This document shows, piece after piece, positions 58,061 through 64,000 of a stretch of 64,000 nt of DNA. The DNA is from Streptomyces sp. NBC_01235 (lineage in GTDB: Bacteria > Actinomycetota > Actinomycetes > Streptomycetales > Streptomycetaceae). The stretch spans positions 434,001 to 498,000 of the forward strand of contig NZ_CP108513.1 of the NCBI RefSeq assembly GCF_035989285.1. The letters are read 5' to 3'. Within the stretch, counting starts at the first letter, position 1. The number at the start of each line of letters is the position of its first letter. The notes beneath the pieces are model-generated. The model was not told the DNA's origin and did not search any database. It saw only the letters and a list, made by a program, of their open reading frames with translations. Both the position numbers and the translations under genes were made by a program.

Positions 58061-58100
58061 CCGGGGCGCGTGCAGCGCCCCGGAGCGGACAAACCGCTCC
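58061..58100 (-). promoter_or_regulatory. Two tandem hairpins in the leader of the sigma factor gene
   Basis: Perfect 9-bp stem CCGGGGCGC (58061-58069) / GCGCCCCGG (58075-58083) with a 5-base loop and perfect 7-bp stem GGAGCGG (58082-58088) / CCGCTCC (58094-58100) with a 5-base loop; they share two bases (58082-58083), so they may be alternative. They sit between the promoter-like motif and the start codon. Dual hairpins of this kind are also what ANTAR proteins bind; an ANTAR gene is the next gene downstream. Confidence 0.5.
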
Positions 58101-58109
58101 CGTCGGCGC

Positions 58110-58162
58110 GCCTCCGGTCCGAAGCACGAACCTCCGTCTGCCCTGCCCCTGGAGGAACAAAC
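58110..58162 (-). promoter_or_regulatory. SigB-type promoter-like motif and conserved 18-base leader element
   Basis: Minus strand: GTTT (58162-58159), 15 bases, GGGCAG (58143-58138), then ten bases later GTGCTTCGGACCGGAGGC (58127-58110). The 18-mer and its distance from the -10-like box match the arrangement at 23009-23061 before the related sigma gene. Confidence 0.6.
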
Positions 58163-58232
58163 TCCGCCTACGGAAAGGCATTTCGCGGGATCCTCGGTCG
58201 GCGTGCCGGGCCGGTCGCGGCGCGGGGGCGGT

Positions 58233-58676
58233 TCAGAACACGGGGACCACAGCGGTGATGCGCTTGCCGCCGGAGGGCAGGCCGGACACCCGGACGTCGC
58301 GGGCCAGCCGGCAGACGATCGGCCAGCCGCGGCCGCCGGTACGCCATCGCCCCTGGTCGTCACCCCCGCCGGCGACGATCGGCAGCCGGTCGCTGCGGTC
58401 GCTGACGGAGACGCGCACGGCCCGCCCGTCCACGTCGACGTCGAATCCGGTGACGCCGCCGCCGTGGAGGATGGCGTTGGTCGTGAGCTCGGAGGCGACG
58501 AGCAGCGCGTCCGTGAGGGCCTCCTCGTCGTACGAGCAGCCGGTGGCACCGCACAGCCCGCTCACCGCACGGCGCACGGCGCTGCGGACGTCGGCCGGCC
58601 GGCACTGCTCGCGTCCTCCGCACCGGAACGGGCCGTCCGGCGCGTCCACGCGGTCGGTCGAGTCGTTCGTACGCAT
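58233..58676 (-). CDS. RsbW-like anti-sigma ATPase
   Basis: 147 residues. HATPase_c: N-box DALLVASELTTNAILHGGG, G1 VSVSDRSDRLP, G2 TGGRGWPIVCRLARDV. ATG 58676 with a GGGGAG site. Lies upstream of a SigB-type sigma gene on the same strand, so it is the natural candidate anti-sigma factor. Closely resembles the ATPase encoded at 39773-40222 in length and motif wording. Confidence 0.88.
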   Translation of the reverse strand: MRTNDSTDRVDAPDGPFRCGGREQCRPADVRSAVRRAVSGLCGATGCSYDEEALTDALLVASELTTNAILHGGGVTGFDVDVDGRAVRVSVSDRSDRLPIVAGGGDDQGRWRTGGRGWPIVCRLARDVRVSGLPSGGKRITAVVPVF

Positions 58677-58802
58677 CCCTTCGCTCCCCTGACAGTTGCC
58701 GACTGGTCGATGGTCGTCTCCTTTTCGGCTGGCCCTCTCCGCGGCGGCCAAACCTCTCGGACAAGGAGCAATCGACCCGCCGGGACGGGGTACGCGAAGG
58801 AC

Positions 58803-59012
58803 ATGACGGATGTCGTGGACTCGGACGAACTGCTGCGGCGCATCCAGCGGGCCAGGGCGTGCGCCCGGGAGGAACTGCTGGCCTGCCGGGCCCGGAGCGC
58901 GGACCTCGCACAGGCCGACACGGACGGAGCGCGAGACGCCCGGGTACGGGCCCTCGCCTACGAGGCCGTACTCAGGGTGCTGGACGAGATCGTGACGCCC
59001 GGCCGACAGTGA
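58803..59012 (+). CDS. Small conserved hypothetical helical protein
   Basis: 69 residues, charged and likely all-helical (DELLRRIQRARACAREELLACRARSADLAQ...). ATG 58803 with CGAAGGAC upstream at a good distance. No family recognised. Divergent from the RsbW-like gene. Confidence 0.6.
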   Translation: MTDVVDSDELLRRIQRARACAREELLACRARSADLAQADTDGARDARVRALAYEAVLRVLDEIVTPGRQ

Positions 59013-59053
59013 AAGAGGTCACGTAACCGGCTTTCGTGTACGCGAAATCTCCT

Positions 59054-59075
59054 TGAATGGTTTACGGTCCATTCA
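59054..59075. promoter_or_regulatory. Operator-like inverted repeat TGAATGG-N8-CCATTCA
   Basis: Perfect 7-bp arms (59054-59060 and 59069-59075) in the AT-richest part of the intergenic region upstream of the cyclic-nucleotide-binding-domain gene. Probable regulator binding site. Confidence 0.5.
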
Positions 59076-59128
59076 TACGTGGTGGGCGGGGTCGATGGCA
59101 CCCCTCCTCCGTGCGCCACCCCCTTGCC

Positions 59129-59160
59129 GCCCTGGCTGGCTTCCCCCGTCCAGCCAGGGC
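59129..59160 (+). terminator. Intrinsic terminator-like hairpin in the leader of the CRP-like gene
   Basis: Perfect 11-bp stem GCCCTGGCTGG (59129-59139) / CCAGCCAGGGC (59150-59160) with a 10-base loop followed by TTTT, one of the few hairpins here with a U-run. It lies 114 bases before the next start codon, so it either ends the small upstream gene's transcript or works as an attenuator. Confidence 0.7.
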
Positions 59161-59273
59161 TTTTCCATGCCCTCCTGCGGAAAGTGCCGTCCGCCGAGGT
59201 GCCCGGAGCGTCGGCAGCGGCTGAAATGGGAAGGGGAAAGCCCCCATCGATCGCCGGCGAGGAGCCCCGCGCC

Positions 59274-59729
59274 ATGACCAAAGCGACCAAGCTGCTGACC
59301 GCCCTCCCCCCGCCCCAGCGCCAGCACCTGATGGAGCTCGCCCGCGAGGTCTCCTTCCCCGAGGACGCCCGGATCTTCGAGGCCGGCGGCACGGCCGACC
59401 GTTTCTGGGTCATCCGGTCCGGCGCGGTCTCGCTCGTCCAGCAGGTGACGACCCTGCGGCGGGTCACCGTCGCGAGCCTCGGCGCCGGCGACCTGCTGGG
59501 CTGGTCGTGGCTGTTCCCGCCGTACCAGTGGGACTTCGGCGCGGAGGCCTTCAGCCCCGTGCGGGCCTACGAGTTCGAGGCGCAGCCGGTGCTCAAGCTG
59601 TGCGAGGAGGAACCGGCCCTGGGGTTGTCGCTGGTGCGGATCGTGGCCGAGATCCTCGCGCACCGGCTGGAGATGACCCGCGGCAAACTCATGGAGCAGT
59701 ACGGGACGCAGCGGCGCGGCGTGCTGTAG
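59274..59729 (+). CDS. Cyclic-nucleotide-binding-domain protein (CRP-like, no DNA-binding domain)
   Basis: 151 residues, only a cNMP-binding beta-roll: FPEDARIFEAGGTADRFWVIRSGAVSLVQ... and GAGDLLGWSWLFPPYQWDFGAEAFSPV, then the C-helix (LVRIVAEILAHRLEMTRGKLME). The winged helix of Crp/Fnr regulators is absent, so it probably acts by protein contact. GELxG-type phosphate-cassette residues are GDLLGW. ATG 59274; an ATG at 59226 would add 16 residues. Confidence 0.85.
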   Translation: MTKATKLLTALPPPQRQHLMELAREVSFPEDARIFEAGGTADRFWVIRSGAVSLVQQVTTLRRVTVASLGAGDLLGWSWLFPPYQWDFGAEAFSPVRAYEFEAQPVLKLCEEEPALGLSLVRIVAEILAHRLEMTRGKLMEQYGTQRRGVL

Positions 59730-59828
59730 ACCGGTCCTGTGGACTGAGCGGGAACGCCAGAACGCGCTCGTACTCAGTCAACGCCGGCAGTTCCCACCCC
59801 ACCCGTGCCGGATGCGTCCGGCACCGGC

Positions 59829-61133
59829 TCAGATGCGGTACCGGCGCAGCGCGGGCACCCCGGCCGCCAGACCCAGCATCACCGCGACGACCAGCAGCCC
59901 ACCGCCCGCGACGGCGGCGCGGGGCCCGAAGGCGGTGCCCGCCGTGCCGTGCAGGACGTCGGCGAGGCGTGGGCCGCCCGCGACGACGACCGTGAAGACG
60001 CCCTGCATCCGACCGCGCATCTCGTCGGTGGCCGCGGAGAGCAGGATGGCTCCCCGGAACACCATCGAGACCATGTCCGCGACGCCCGCGACGGCCAGGA
60101 ACACCACCGCGAGCCACAGACTGCCACTCAATCCGAACCCGGTGATCGCGGCGCCCCAGGCGACGACCGCGCCGATGACCATCCAGCCGTGCCGGCGCGC
60201 CCGCGAGAACGTCCCGGAGAACAGTCCGCCCAGCACCGCGCCGATGGGGATCGCCGCGAACAGCAGGCCGAGGGCGAGCCCTTCGCCGTAGGAGGCGTAC
60301 GTCTCGGCGGCGAGCTGCGGGAACAGGGCGCGGGGCATGCCGAAGACCATGGCGATGACGTCGGCGAGGAAGGACAGCAGCAGGACCTTGTGCCGGGATA
60401 TGTAGCGGAACCCTTCCGCGATCTCGCGCACCCCGGCGCGCCGGGCGGTCGTGCTCGCCAGTGGGGGCAGCGCGGGCAGGCGGACCACGGCCCACAGCGT
60501 CACACACAGCGCGACGGCGTCGAGGAGGTACAGCTCGGGCAGGCCGATGACGGGGATCAGGGCGCCGGCGAGCAGCGGGCCCGCGACCAGGCCGGTCTGC
60601 ATGACCGTCGAGCCGAGGGCGTTGGCGGCGGCCAGTTCGTCGGCGGGGACCAGGCGGGCGACGGAAGCGTTGCGGGCGGGCGCGTTGAGGCCGAAGAACG
60701 CCTGCTGGGTGGCGAGCAGCACCATCAGCACGGCCACCGAGTCGAGTCCGGTGACCGCCTGGAGCCAGAACAGCACCGAGGTGACGGCGATACCGCTGTT
60801 GGTGACCAGCAGCAGTTTGCGCCGGTCGACGGTGTCGGCGACCGCGCCGCCCCACAGCGCGAACAGCACCATCGGCACGAGTCCGGCGAGGCTGGCGTAG
60901 CCGACCCACGCCGAGGAGCCGGTGATGTCGTAGATCTGCTTGGGCACGGCGACGGCGGTGAGCTGGCTGCCCACGGCCGTGACGATGGTCGAGGACCACA
61001 GCCGCCGGTAGGCCGGCCGGCGCAGGGGACGGGTGTCCATCGCCCAGCGGTGCCGGCCGCGCCGAGGCCGGTCCCGCGGGCTCGCGTCGGCCTTGTCGGC
61101 CGTGGGTGCGGTGCCGCTCTCGCTCGTGTCCAC
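59829..61133 (-). CDS. MFS transporter (EntS-like)
   Basis: 434 residues with about twelve membrane helices. MFS_3/EntS-type signature: YRRLWSSTIVTAVGSQLTAVAVPKQIYDITGSSAWVGYASLAGLVPMVLFALWGGAVADTVDRRKLLLV. Related proteins export siderophores or drugs. GTG 61133. No siderophore genes are nearby, so substrate is unknown. Confidence 0.9.
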   Translation of the reverse strand: MDTSESGTAPTADKADASPRDRPRRGRHRWAMDTRPLRRPAYRRLWSSTIVTAVGSQLTAVAVPKQIYDITGSSAWVGYASLAGLVPMVLFALWGGAVADTVDRRKLLLVTNSGIAVTSVLFWLQAVTGLDSVAVLMVLLATQQAFFGLNAPARNASVARLVPADELAAANALGSTVMQTGLVAGPLLAGALIPVIGLPELYLLDAVALCVTLWAVVRLPALPPLASTTARRAGVREIAEGFRYISRHKVLLLSFLADVIAMVFGMPRALFPQLAAETYASYGEGLALGLLFAAIPIGAVLGGLFSGTFSRARRHGWMVIGAVVAWGAAITGFGLSGSLWLAVVFLAVAGVADMVSMVFRGAILLSAATDEMRGRMQGVFTVVVAGGPRLADVLHGTAGTAFGPRAAVAGGGLLVVAVMLGLAAGVPALRRYRI

Positions 61134-61259
61134 ACGCTTCCTGGTTGCTCGTTACATCTTTCGGGTCCGGGGGTCACTATCCCAGCAACTCCTGTGGTTT
61201 CGCCGCCCCTGTGGACATGCGATCTCACATTCCGGACCCGGCCGCCGGGCTCCCGTCAC

Positions 61260-61874
61260 TCAGGTCCCCGCGAGGAGCGTCACGCCGAGAGCGATCATCG
61301 TGGCGGCTACGAGAGCGTCCAGGACGCGCCAGGCTGCGGGGCGGGCCAGGAAGCGGCTGAGCAGCCGGGCGCCGAAGCCCAGCGCGGCGAACCAGCACAC
61401 GCTGGCGAACGCGGCGCCGAGGCCGAAGGTCCAGCGCAGCGGGCCACGGTCGGCCGCGATGGAACCGAGCAGGAAGACGGTGTCGAGGTAGACGTGGGGG
61501 TTGAGCCAGGTCATCGCCAGACAGGTCAGCACGGCCCGTCGCCGTGAGCCCGCGGCCTCCCCCTCCGCCGCCAGGGCACCCCCGGCCCGGAACACCCGCC
61601 GGGCCGCCAGGACCCCGTAGCCGAGCAGGAACAGACCGCCGATCCAGCCGACCGCGGCCAGGGCCCCGGGCCAGGCCACCACCAGCGCCCCCACCCCGCC
61701 GACCCCGAGGGCGATGAGCAGGGCGTCGGAGAGGGCGCAGATCCCGACGACGGCGAGGACGGCGTCCCGCCGGATCCCCTGGCGCAGGACAAAGGCGTTC
61801 TGGGCGCCGATGGCGACGATGAGCGAGAGACCGGTGCCGAAGCCGGCGGCCGCGGCGGCGAGAGCGTTGGACAT
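61260..61874 (-). CDS. LysE/ArgO-family amino acid exporter
   Basis: 204 residues from ATG 61874 (GTG 61883 possible). Six hydrophobic segments and the family start LSLIVAIGAQNAFVLRQGIRR, with TWLNPHVYLDTVFLLGSI. Exports basic amino acids (lysine, arginine) or analogues in characterised relatives. Divergent from its probable activator, the LysR gene at 61952; the 77-base gap is AT-rich and should hold both promoters. Confidence 0.92.
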   Translation of the reverse strand: MSNALAAAAAGFGTGLSLIVAIGAQNAFVLRQGIRRDAVLAVVGICALSDALLIALGVGGVGALVVAWPGALAAVGWIGGLFLLGYGVLAARRVFRAGGALAAEGEAAGSRRRAVLTCLAMTWLNPHVYLDTVFLLGSIAADRGPLRWTFGLGAAFASVCWFAALGFGARLLSRFLARPAAWRVLDALVAATMIALGVTLLAGT

Positions 61875-61951
61875 GACGTCCACGCTAGGGAAACGATCAC
61901 TGGACGTACAGCTAAAGATTCTTACGTATCATTAGCCATTGTGATGAGCGG

Positions 61952-62854
61952 ATGATGACGGACCTTCCCCTCGACCAGGTGCGGACACTGCTCGCCGTGG
62001 TGGACGAGGGCACCTTCGACGCGGCCGCCGCCGCCCTGCACGTGACGCCCTCGGCGGTCAGCCAGCGCGTCAAGGCACTGGAACAGCGCACGGGCCGGGT
62101 CCTGTTGTTGCGCACCAAGCCGGTACGGCCGACCGAATCGGGCGAGATCGTCGTGCGGTTCGCCCGCCAGCTGGCCCGACTGGAACGCGACACGCGGTCC
62201 GAGCTGGGCATGAGCGGCGAGGGAGAGCCGACACGCGTGACGGTCGCGGTGAACGCGGACTCCCTCGCCACCTGGTTCCTGGCCGCCCTGACCCGGGTGG
62301 CACAGGAACCGCGGCTCTGTTTCGAACTGCACCGCGAGGACGAGACCCGCACGGCGGAACTCCTGCGGGAGGGGCTGGTGATGGCCGCGGTGACCTCGTC
62401 GCCCGAGGCCGTGACGGGCTGTTCCGTGCGTGCGCTGGGCACGATGCGCTACCTGGCCGCCGCGAGCCCAGACTTCGCGATCCGCCACCTCGCCGACGGC
62501 CCGATGCACGAGACCCTGGCCCGGGCACCCGTGATGACCTTCGACCGGAGCGACGACCTTCAGGACGTGTTCATGCGCGGGCTGCGCCACGGCTCCGGCG
62601 GCGCCGGCACGGTACGACACGCCGTGCCGACCTCGGAGGGCTTCGTCGCCTCGGTCGCCGCCGGCCTCGGCTGGGGCATGGTGCCCAAGGTGCAGGCCGA
62701 ACCGCTCCTGCGCTCCGGCCGCCTGGTCTGCCTCGCTCCCGATCGCCCCCTGGACGTCCCCCTGTACTGGCAGCAGTGGAAGCTCGACTCGCCCGCGCTG
62801 GCGGCGGTGGCGGACGCGGTGACGGCGACGGCGGCTCGCACCCTCAGGAACTGA
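61952..62854 (+). CDS. LysR-family regulator, ArgP/LysG type
   Basis: 300 residues. Winged helix at the N-terminus (LDQVRTLLAVVDEGTFDAAAAALHVTPSAVSQRVKALEQRTGRVLL), followed by the periplasmic-binding-protein-like effector domain. ArgP/LysG proteins sense lysine or arginine and switch on the divergent exporter. ATG 61952. Its last 11 bases overlap the convergent TetR gene. Confidence 0.93.
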   Translation: MMTDLPLDQVRTLLAVVDEGTFDAAAAALHVTPSAVSQRVKALEQRTGRVLLLRTKPVRPTESGEIVVRFARQLARLERDTRSELGMSGEGEPTRVTVAVNADSLATWFLAALTRVAQEPRLCFELHREDETRTAELLREGLVMAAVTSSPEAVTGCSVRALGTMRYLAAASPDFAIRHLADGPMHETLARAPVMTFDRSDDLQDVFMRGLRHGSGGAGTVRHAVPTSEGFVASVAAGLGWGMVPKVQAEPLLRSGRLVCLAPDRPLDVPLYWQQWKLDSPALAAVADAVTATAARTLRN

Positions 62855-63551
62855 GCCGGGTCAGCGTCGCCTGCGCGCTGTCCAGGAGCATCTCGAGCGC
62901 CGTCGGATAGGCGCTGGTCAGCATGTGGGTCGACAGCAGCGGGGCCGCCTCGGCGATCCGGGGGTGGGTCTCGGCGGGGAGGCGGGCGTACGTGGAGCGC
63001 CACATCGCGTCGTCGGCGCGCTGCGTGGCCCGGGGCAGGGCCAGCGACGCGGCGTCCAGAGCGGCGAACGCCAGGGTCTGGTCGATGAAGGCGTGGTAGA
63101 TCCGCACGGTGTCCGCCAGCGGGAACCCGGCGGTGCGCAGCACGTCCAGGACGGCCTCGTCGGCGGCGAGCTCGTTGGCCCGGCCGGTCACACGGCTCGC
63201 GGTGAGCTGGGCGGCCTGCGGGTGGCCGACGTAGGCGGTGTGGATGCGCAGCCCGATGGCGTGCAGGTCCGTCCGCCACTCCCCCGTCGCCCGCCAGCCG
63301 CGCAGCGCCTCGCCGATGAGCGCGTCACCGATGGCGAGGGTCAGCTCGTCCATGCCCCGGAAGTACCGGTACAGGGTGCTGGGATCGCAGTCGAGGGCGA
63401 GGCCGAGACGGCGGGCGGTGAGGCCGGTGCTGCCGTGCTCGCGCAGCAGGCGCAGCGCGGTCTCGACGATCAGCCGTTCGGACAGCACGGTGCCGCTCCT
63501 GGTGGGCCGGCGCCGGCGCCGCTTCTCCTCGGGTACGACCCGTTTGGCCAC
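62844..63551 (-). CDS. TetR-family regulator
   Basis: 235 residues. Basic N-terminus then TetR helix-turn-helix (LSERLIVETALRLLREHGSTGLTARRLGLALDCDPSTLYRYFRGMDELT), with a TetR_C_1-like ligand domain. GTG 63551 after GGGAGGGG. Target probably the divergent gene at 63695, from which it is separated by 143 bases, or itself. Confidence 0.92.
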   Translation of the reverse strand: MAKRVVPEEKRRRRRPTRSGTVLSERLIVETALRLLREHGSTGLTARRLGLALDCDPSTLYRYFRGMDELTLAIGDALIGEALRGWRATGEWRTDLHAIGLRIHTAYVGHPQAAQLTASRVTGRANELAADEAVLDVLRTAGFPLADTVRIYHAFIDQTLAFAALDAASLALPRATQRADDAMWRSTYARLPAETHPRIAEAAPLLSTHMLTSAYPTALEMLLDSAQATLTRLSS

Positions 63552-63694
63552 GACCCCTCCCGCTCTTGTGCCGACACCCTTTGTCGAGCCCTTATGCCAA
63601 CGCCATTGACCTTACGTGAGGGCGCGGCGTTGTATCTCCGGCAGGGCCCCGTCGTACACCTTCGTTCGCAACCTCAGATGAGGGAGTTCTCGTC

Positions 63695-64000
63695 ATGCGT
63701 GTCCTGCTCGTGGGCGCCGGCGGTGTGGGCACCGCCATCACCCGGATCGCCGCCCGCCGTCCGTTCTTCGAGGCGCTGGTGGTCGCCGACCACGACCCCG
63801 CCCGTGCCGTGGCCGCCGTCGCCGCGCTCGACGGCGACGACCGGTTCCACGCCGAGCGCGTCGACGCCGGCGACGAAGGGGCCGTGGCCGCCCTGCTCGC
63901 CCGCCACCGCTGCGACGTGCTGCTCAACGCCACCGACCCGCGGTTCGTGATGCCGCTGTTCCACGCGGCGCGCCGCGCCGGGGCCACCTATGTCGACATG
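63695..64000 (+). CDS. Saccharopine dehydrogenase-like protein, 3' end outside the window
   Basis: First 102 codons. Rossmann fold NAD(P) motif LLVGAGGVGTAITRIAARR, then VVADHDPARA and LLARHRCDVLLNATDPRFVMPLFHAARRAGATYVDM, typical of the saccharopine dehydrogenase/homospermidine-synthase-like family. ATG 63695 follows GAGGGAG. Catalytic part not visible. Confidence 0.88.
   Translation, partial: MRVLLVGAGGVGTAITRIAARRPFFEALVVADHDPARAVAAVAALDGDDRFHAERVDAGDEGAVAALLARHRCDVLLNATDPRFVMPLFHAARRAGATYVDM

Overview
This window is a high-GC actinobacterial chromosome segment, almost certainly Streptomyces. The evidence is third-position GC bias, SpoIIE-type phosphatases, SigB/F/G-type sigma factors, ANTAR, DUF5133 and DUF1206 proteins, an NPP1 protein and a GlgE maltosyltransferase cluster. 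No tRNA, rRNA, CRISPR array or complete insertion sequence was seen. From memory, gene order from about 25 to 52 kb resembles the second (aerial-mycelium) glycogen/stress region of S. coelicolor; this needs an alignment to confirm.

Layout. 0.1-6 kb: PAS/GAF/SpoIIE/ATPase sensor phosphatase, peroxiredoxin with a DoxX-like protein, AraC regulator divergent from a frameshifted MFS gene, MarR regulator. 6-10 kb: ferredoxin reductase, ferredoxin and an internally deleted P450, an OmpR-type regulator and a second, paralogous MarR. The two MarR genes share a 17-bp palindromic operator. 10-15 kb: SGNH hydrolase, a shrunken SDR, a frameshifted alcohol dehydrogenase, an orphan histidine kinase and the C-terminal stub of an MmpL transporter. 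15-21 kb: complete two-component system, DNA ligase, secreted NPP1 protein, GNAT, HemC paralogue. 21-25 kb: broken ABC ATPase under a MarR gene, sigma factor, ANTAR protein, VOC protein.

25-37 kb: storage-glucan cluster (glgX on one strand; glgE, treS, pep2, glgB on the other) followed by a carboxylate-amine ligase. The products suggest a maltose-1-phosphate/trehalose/alpha-glucan cycle plus debranching. 37-43.7 kb: acyl-CoA ligase, two RsbW-like ATPases, PRC-barrel protein, a second SigB-type sigma factor, remains of a HAMP hybrid kinase and of a SpoIIE phosphatase, and an anti-anti-sigma factor.

43.8-50.9 kb: a tightly overlapped stressosome-type operon (RsbR, RsbS, RsbT, an ATPase-RsbX fusion, RsbU), preceded by a divergent SpoIIE-like phosphatase with altered active-site motifs. 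It is bracketed by two paralogous MarR genes. 51-58.7 kb: type II NADH dehydrogenase, FUSC-family membrane protein, DUF1206 protein, ANTAR-GAF regulator, a third SigB-type sigma factor and another RsbW-like ATPase. 59-64 kb: cyclic-nucleotide-binding-domain protein, MFS, LysE/LysR exporter pair, TetR, and a saccharopine-dehydrogenase-like gene cut by the window edge.

Two themes stand out. First, partner-switching components are dense: three sigma factors, several RsbW/RsbT-type ATPases, three STAS proteins and several PP2C phosphatases, with matching promoter-like motifs. Second, many genes are eroded by single-base frameshifts or internal deletions (MFS, P450, SDR, ADH, MmpL, ABC ATPase, hybrid kinase, SpoIIE phosphatase).
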